DNA of 64,000 nucleotides from the NCBI GenBank assembly GCA_014526335.1, contig JACTAT010000007.1, forward strand, positions 1,737,540 through 1,801,539, read 5' to 3'. The translations under genes were made by a program, and so were the position numbers. This DNA comes from Chrysaora quinquecirrha (lineage: Eukaryota; Cnidaria; Scyphozoa; Semaeostomeae; Pelagiidae). The notes beneath the pieces are model-generated. The model made no database searches and had not been told where the DNA came from. It worked only from the letters and a program-made list of their open reading frames with translations. Each line of letters begins with the position of its first letter. Within the stretch, counting starts at the first letter, position 1. Positions 60,401-64,000 of the stretch are shown piece by piece.

Positions 60401-62802
60401 GCGGCTTAAGTCTTGGTGGAGCTTGGTGGGGCATTTAGCTTTCAAATAGATCTCTTCTTTCGTTTTCAAAAAGTGCTCGCAACATAAGAAAATGGGTTCT
60501 TAGGATATAATAACCAACAGTGATTCAGTATTTAAAGTATCTTTCTGATCTTAGATTTATGTTTTTGCCAAATCTCCAAGCTTTTAATTTCTAATTTACG
60601 GGCACTAATGTTGATTTCGACAAGCATTGTCGGAGAGATATTAAACGGCATCAATGTCTTTCAAATTTGAAAACGGTTTTGACTTCAGCAATTGCACAGA
60701 GTTTTGTGTATGATGTTCATCAAGGTTACACTCGCAAAGAACATTGTATCGAATTATACAAGGGATGTCAGAGGAAGAATACCATACTTGAATATTTATT
60801 GAGAAGTGCAAAACTTGAAAATTGTGATAAACAGCGAAAACATTTTCGGGCATACTAAAACGCTTTTCTTGTCCGACACTCCTCAGAGTATAGCCAGGTG
60901 CAAACCGTGCCAACATGTTGGCCAACATCGCCGCCAACAATTGTTGGCCAACATGTTGTCACGGTTTACTATAGATGTCGTCGAAACAAACAAAATGTTG
61001 TTGACGAAAAAACGTTGGCCAACATTTTAAACATGTTGTCAACATGAACCAAAAGAGCCAGTAATTTACAAACAGCGGCTATTTTCGGCCATGTTTGCAA
61101 AAGATCATTTGCAGATGACGTCAGCAACCCAAAACATCTCAGATGTTGTGATGGTATGGCCTATTTTCAGCCAAAATGTTGGCCAAAAATGTTGGCAATA
61201 TTGGCACCGGCCTTGCGAACGCCGTACAGAAACAGACCAAAACAACACGATTATACCTTAGTTTGCTGTTTCGGTTTGTCTCTGACGTTCATACTATGCT
61301 GCTTATCGCAATTTCGAAATACCATATTAACCATCTACATCACCAGTATCAGTGCAAATAATCGAAAACATTCGGAAACACATCTATCTTGTTCTAAATC
61401 ATTTAGTGATTCAAAGCGATTGAGAAATTTCAGAATGTCAAATGTCTGTGTAGATGAAGCGCATTTTTACCAAGTTCAGCTAGATTTAGCTTGCATCCAA
61501 GTTAGTCGAGGATTTCAAACCAAGTATATATTTACAGGCCGATAAATGATTATGAAGAAATATTACGATAGGATTCATAGGATCAAAAACACTGACCTTG
61601 CTTTGTTAAAAAGAGGAACAGGACTTATCGTAACTGTTTTTAAGAACATAGGTCTTTTATGTGGAATCGTCTGTGGCTCCCAAACCAGCTGGCTAACATA
61701 TCCAAGATATCTTAAAGACCAAAAATAAATCAAAGTCAATAAGTGAATCAATAAAATTTCAAACGATTTTTATACTTTGTGTCAAAAAGGATAAAAAAAC
61801 TACCTCTTATCGGGTTATGCCATAAAAATGCTGGGATGATAGAAAGAATTATGCTGAAAATCTCGGAATTCAAGGATTTAAGAATCAGAGCTAGAGATTT
61901 TCTTTGGAAGGGCACATGAGAAATTTGCCGACAGAAGGCTAACTTATCTCTCCAGCTCAAGACGGTTTATAGGAGAAAAGACAGAGTAACGACATATTTT
62001 CCGTACTTCTAAAAAACAGCCCCATTTATATTTAAAGACTGAAAAGGAAACAAGATTAAGTGAATTATCTGTAAAAAAATGAGTGAAGGTGAAATGGTGT
62101 TTTAGTGAAGGTGAAATTGGTTAACTAATCGAGACCTCGACCATGGCTGTGACGCTACCGTGGCTGGGCTTGAACCCTGATCACACTGAGCTTCTGACAC
62201 CAAGAGTCAGCTGGATTACACCACGATGCCACAGCACCTGAGTACTACTAGCCTAGGGCCACTCAGTACACTTTTCACTTTACCCCTGCTCTGGATGCAT
62301 CACCATATAGCAGGGTGCAGCCACATGGCGCTCAGAATTACTGACCAGGTACCCATTTATACACCTGGGTAGAAAGAGGCACCTTTGTGTTGGCAGAAAA
62401 AACATGTAAGCGTTATATGGACTAACACGAGATAAATTTAATAGCAAAAGCAAATTTAACATGGTTACACTTACCTCTGCCAGACCAAGTGAAACCTAAC
62501 TGGGGTTGGTCACCTCGCAATAACAACTTCCCGTCTACTAGATGAAATCTCTTTCCCCTCCTCAATGCATACATTTTAACTCTCAAATGAGTCAAAAGCA
62601 TTCGAGAATAGATAAAAAATATAAATTTCTTTGTGGTTTAATAAATGAAAATATACCTTAGCTGAGATGCGTTTACGTCACATTTCTCGCCAGGCGGTAG
62701 TCTTCTTAATGAAAACAAATCAAGAGCCATTGATGGTTGTTTAAACAGTTTAGTGAACAATAAGAATGATGCTACCATAATAGCGGAGCCTAGTTTTCCA
62801 TC
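48905..62802 (-). CDS. Auxilin / cyclin-G-associated kinase (GAK) family protein, 3' ten exons
   Basis: Clathrin-uncoating cofactor that brings Hsc70 to coated vesicles. Exons in order: 62802-62657, 61710-61597, 60352-60272, 59475-59278, 54748-54546, 54169-52979, 51444-51302, 50592-50464, 49625-49578, 49006-48905. All nine joins agree in phase. They encode the end of the PTEN-like domain (DGKLGSAIMVASF ... FSLRRLPPGEK), RYLGYVSQLV, the C2 domain (VTISPVPLFNKARTGCRPFV, GERRIELNVNQALVGDV, GGKVQGKVTSFN, LQFHTGFVD), a ~400-residue disordered segment with DPF motifs (VDPFSP, DDPFAEL) and PRPNYGR, then DEFSDILGAHGF and the J domain (DWADGKERNIRALL, VKKFYRKACLCVHPDK, LNEAWSLFEQSGSKPLY, stop). Exons upstream of the PTEN-like loop are outside the window or unseen, so GAK versus auxilin (kinase or not) cannot be decided. 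Confidence 0.9.
50770..50985. repeat. AATCAATA microsatellite in an auxilin-like intron
   Basis: Over twenty copies of an 8-bp AATCAATA unit with AATCAAAA and AGTCAATA variants, purest at 50805-50980. Confidence 0.9.
51785..51850 (+). repeat. tRNA-like SINE fragment
   Basis: GTGGTGTAGTGGTAATCGAC fits an A box, GTGATTCAGATCC a B box. It lies between coding exons of the auxilin-like gene. tRNA-derived repeat more likely than a working tRNA. Confidence 0.4.
52979..54169 (-). CDS. Large disordered exon of the auxilin/GAK-like gene
   Basis: Single 1191-base exon joining EEYWDCHEEFG to LSELDAENLKG and ending GGLGGSWG before a GTAAGA donor. Very rich in Ser, Asp and Asn. Contains LLLDLGSFD, DPFSPAM, DPFAELANF and KPRPNYGRPTQTQPNSNFAP; the last matches the conserved (R)PNY..NF stretch that precedes the J domain in auxilin/GAK. 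DPF and FxDxF-like motifs are expected to bind the AP-2 appendage, and DLL/DLF-type motifs to bind clathrin. The stop TGA-like continuation beyond the donor is intron. Confidence 0.85.
55297..58155. mobile_element. Foldback element built of inverted arrays of ~160-bp units
   Basis: Left arm: about 3.5 head-to-tail units (55297-55890). Right arm: about seven units in the opposite direction (57010-58155). The unit contains GGGGTACTCGGTACCATACC, TCTACAAGCGTTTCTA, AACTATGTTGGGAATTAAGA, CAGTTTGATAAGCTGAAAAA and CCCTCCGGAAAAGTGCCCCC. The outermost units are a matched pair of a distinct variant (AATTGTGCATTTT, ATGAAAATTGGCATACCTAC, GATGATGGGATACAGACCCC), marking the true ends. It lies in one intron of the auxilin-like gene (54748 to 59278). 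The interior 55900-57000 has no recognisable gene. The open frames of 60-135 residues in the arms are unit translations. Confidence 0.8.
56828..56900 (+). repeat. tRNA-like segment
   Basis: CTATAGCGCAGAAG (A-box-like) and CCAGGTTCGGATCCC (B-box-like) at tRNA spacing, inside the inverted-array element. Probably a tRNA-derived repeat. Confidence 0.4.
59278..62802 (-). CDS. PTEN-like / C2 exons of the auxilin/GAK-like gene
   Basis: Exons 62802-62657, 61710-61597, 60352-60272 and 59475-59278. The first begins right after the phosphatase-loop Cys position with DGKLGSA. In PTEN the loop is HCxxGxxR; here the Arg place is not Arg, as in auxilin and GAK, so no phosphatase activity is expected and a lipid-binding role is likely. 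The following exons give the tensin-type C2 domain through QFHTGFVDYNLTTMSYQR. Confidence 0.88.
60640..60893. repeat. Dispersed repeat shared with 1631-1700
   Basis: TGATAAACAGCGAAAACATT ... GTCCGACACTCCTCAGAGTA closely matches 1631-1700. At the first site it abuts a Penelope RT fragment. Present in an intron of the auxilin-like gene. Confidence 0.6.
60895..61205. repeat. Cluster of CCAACATGTTGGCCAACA palindromes
   Basis: At least six copies of self-complementary words such as CCAACATGTTGG, CAACAATTGTTG and TTGGCCAA within about 300 bp, in an intron. No coding. Likely a small inverted-repeat element family. Confidence 0.6.
62145..62400 (-). repeat. SINE-like repeat with tRNA-like segment
   Basis: The minus strand from 62235 to about 62150 has CGTGGTGTAATCCAGCTGAC (A-box-like) and CAGGGTTCAAGCCCAGCC (B-box-like), and the ends GCTGTGG / CCACGGT can pair. 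An extra arm makes it longer than a normal tRNA. Nearby is CCCAGGTGTATAAATGGGTA, a block common in invertebrate SINEs. In an intron of the auxilin-like gene. Confidence 0.5.
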
Positions 62803-63110
62803 CTGTAGTATAATATAACATAACATTAATAAACCAGTTGAACATCGATCAACTCTCCAAACATGTTTAAAAATTCATTTCCGAATACTGTAGCTGAGAA
62901 ATTTAAGTCAGGGATGTCAGAAGATTTTCGAAGATAGAAGATGAAGTGGTTAACACTGCTTTCACACTAACATGAATTATTTTATTTCAACTAGGTTCAA
63001 TTTCGGCCAACCAAGTTCATTTGAATGTAAGGACTGACCAGTCAGAATGCAACGTTTTTTAAACTGACTTGATCTGATGATTGTTAAACTGATATCATTT
63101 AATAAACTGA
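62803..63110. other. Intron upstream of the PTEN-like exon
   Basis: No exon ending in the expected VHC-type motif found here or up to the window end, so the next upstream exon is unseen. Confidence 0.5.
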
Positions 63111-63525
63111 TTACACGCATTTTTTTTATAAGGAACCACTTTATAGCCTAAGGAACCTACATGTAGAAGGCCCGAAAATTTAAAGAACTTATACTACTAG
63201 AGAGAAAATAACTAAAGAACTTTTTATTGTTGAATAATTTTTATCACTGCAAATAATCAAGAATAAGAAAGCCGGTTCCATCCATTTGCAGTCGAAAATC
63301 ACATAAATTGTACGTTAAGCATGTATCAAATGTTTCCATGAGTAGTCTCGAGCTTTGCTCACATGCAAGTGTCTCTCTTTTATAGTTAATAACACTGTAT
63401 ATGCAGTTAAAATTAAGGAACTATTAAGGAACTTTTTGAACTACAATTGCCTCAAAAGAGGTCCAAAAATAAGGAACTTTAAGAACTAGGCCTTTAGGTA
63501 GGTTCCTTATAAAAAAAGCGTGTAA
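63111..63525. mobile_element. Miniature inverted-repeat element
   Basis: Left end TTACACGCATTTTTTTTATA then AGGAACC. The right end in reverse complement reads TTACACGCTTTTTTTATAAG then GAACC. Interior AT-rich with AAGGAACTT-like repeats. No coding. Confidence 0.7.
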
Positions 63526-63767
63526 TTGATTTCACAGTGTGAATGCATATGGAAGGCCCTTTATAAAGGATATATCCACAAAAAAGGGGGTACTTAGTAA
63601 AGTAAACGCATATTTTCAATACTATCAAAAACCTGTGCTAGAACTACTAATACTTTGGGAGAACAGCCGCTCGAAAATTTTTGACAAACAGATCTTGATA
63701 CCAATACTCTAAATATAAAACTGTTTGCGCATTTAAACTCGAGTAAAAAGAAAAGATCAATAGAGGT

Positions 63768-63969
63768 TTCCGCAAAATATGGCCGCCGTTTTGTCAATCA
63801 CTTGTTTTTCTTAAGGTTTTTCGAAGGGAATTCTGGGAATAATTTCCTGAGCTACGAATTCAACGTCTCCAGCTATGTAAAATACGTAACTAAGGAAATT
63901 ATTCCCAGAATTCCTTTCGAAAATCCTTAATTAAACAGTAGGCAAAAACGGCGACCATCTTTTGCGGAA
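63768..63969. mobile_element. Foldback hairpin element
   Basis: The left arm TTCCGCAAAATATGGCCGCC ... GAATTCTGGGAATAATTTCC is mirrored by the right arm (reverse complement TTCCGCAAAAGATGGTCGCC ... GAATTCTGGGAATAATTTCC). Arms of about 85 bp around a short centre. No coding. Confidence 0.8.
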
Positions 63970-64000
63970 GCGCTTATTGGGTTTCGTTCATTTTTTTAGA

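Noticed and set aside
61748..61960. Minus-strand frame with IILSIIPAFLWHNPIRG, considered as the start of the auxilin C2 domain
   Set aside because: Its donor leaves the wrong phase for the next exon (60352), and a much better exon (61710-61597, VTISPVPLFNKA) fits both neighbours.
62465..62560. Minus-strand open stretch with VKMYALRRGKRFHL and a GTAAGT donor, considered as an auxilin exon
   Set aside because: The exon at 62802-62657 joins directly and in phase to 61710-61597. This stretch has no family match.

Overview
The window looks like AT-rich nuclear DNA from an invertebrate animal. Coding exons are short, have GT-AG borders, and are separated by introns full of repeats. Animal-type families are present: an auxilin/GAK gene and a BTB-BACK-PHR gene. 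The mobile-element content (KDZ transposon, Penelope-like element, Helentron-like elements with microsatellite cores, foldback elements) would suit a cnidarian, but that placement is inference. I see no bacterial-type operon, rRNA or CRISPR array.

Layout. 0-7.5 kb is a graveyard of mobile DNA: two foldback elements with 10-bp target duplications (25-1312, 5216-6293), decayed LINE and Penelope reverse-transcriptase fragments, and no host gene that I can defend. 7572-27434 is one large DNA transposon of about 19.9 kb. It is bounded by near-identical 113/114-bp inverted repeats and carries two convergent multi-exon genes: a KDZ-type (Kyakuja-Dileera-Zisupton) transposase on + (7757-17418), and on - (27230-21544) an accessory gene with an OTU-like domain whose nucleophile position reads Ser, followed by a cysteine-rich finger. 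The transposon has itself been invaded: a 3-kb element with inverted ends and subterminal repeats (8634-11613) sits in the first transposase intron, and that element holds a Penelope-like insertion (9372-10487).

27.4-35.3 kb holds a pogo-like remnant, three Helentron-like non-autonomous elements with microsatellite or minisatellite cores, and a BTB-BACK-PHR gene (32125-33236, 5' end not found). 35.4-47.9 kb is a roughly 12.5-kb satellite array (unit near 193-196 bp) with longer duplicated blocks, interrupted by a fourth Helentron-like element.

48905-62802 (minus strand) is the 3' part of an auxilin/cyclin-G-associated-kinase gene. I could place ten exons with matching phases: PTEN-like domain end, C2 domain, clathrin-adaptor-type disordered region and a complete C-terminal J domain. 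Its introns carry further repeats, including a 2.9-kb element made of inverted arrays of 160-bp units (55297-58155). Upstream exons, including any kinase domain, are not visible. The right edge holds two small inverted-repeat elements.

All splice sites and family assignments were read by eye. No searches were run.
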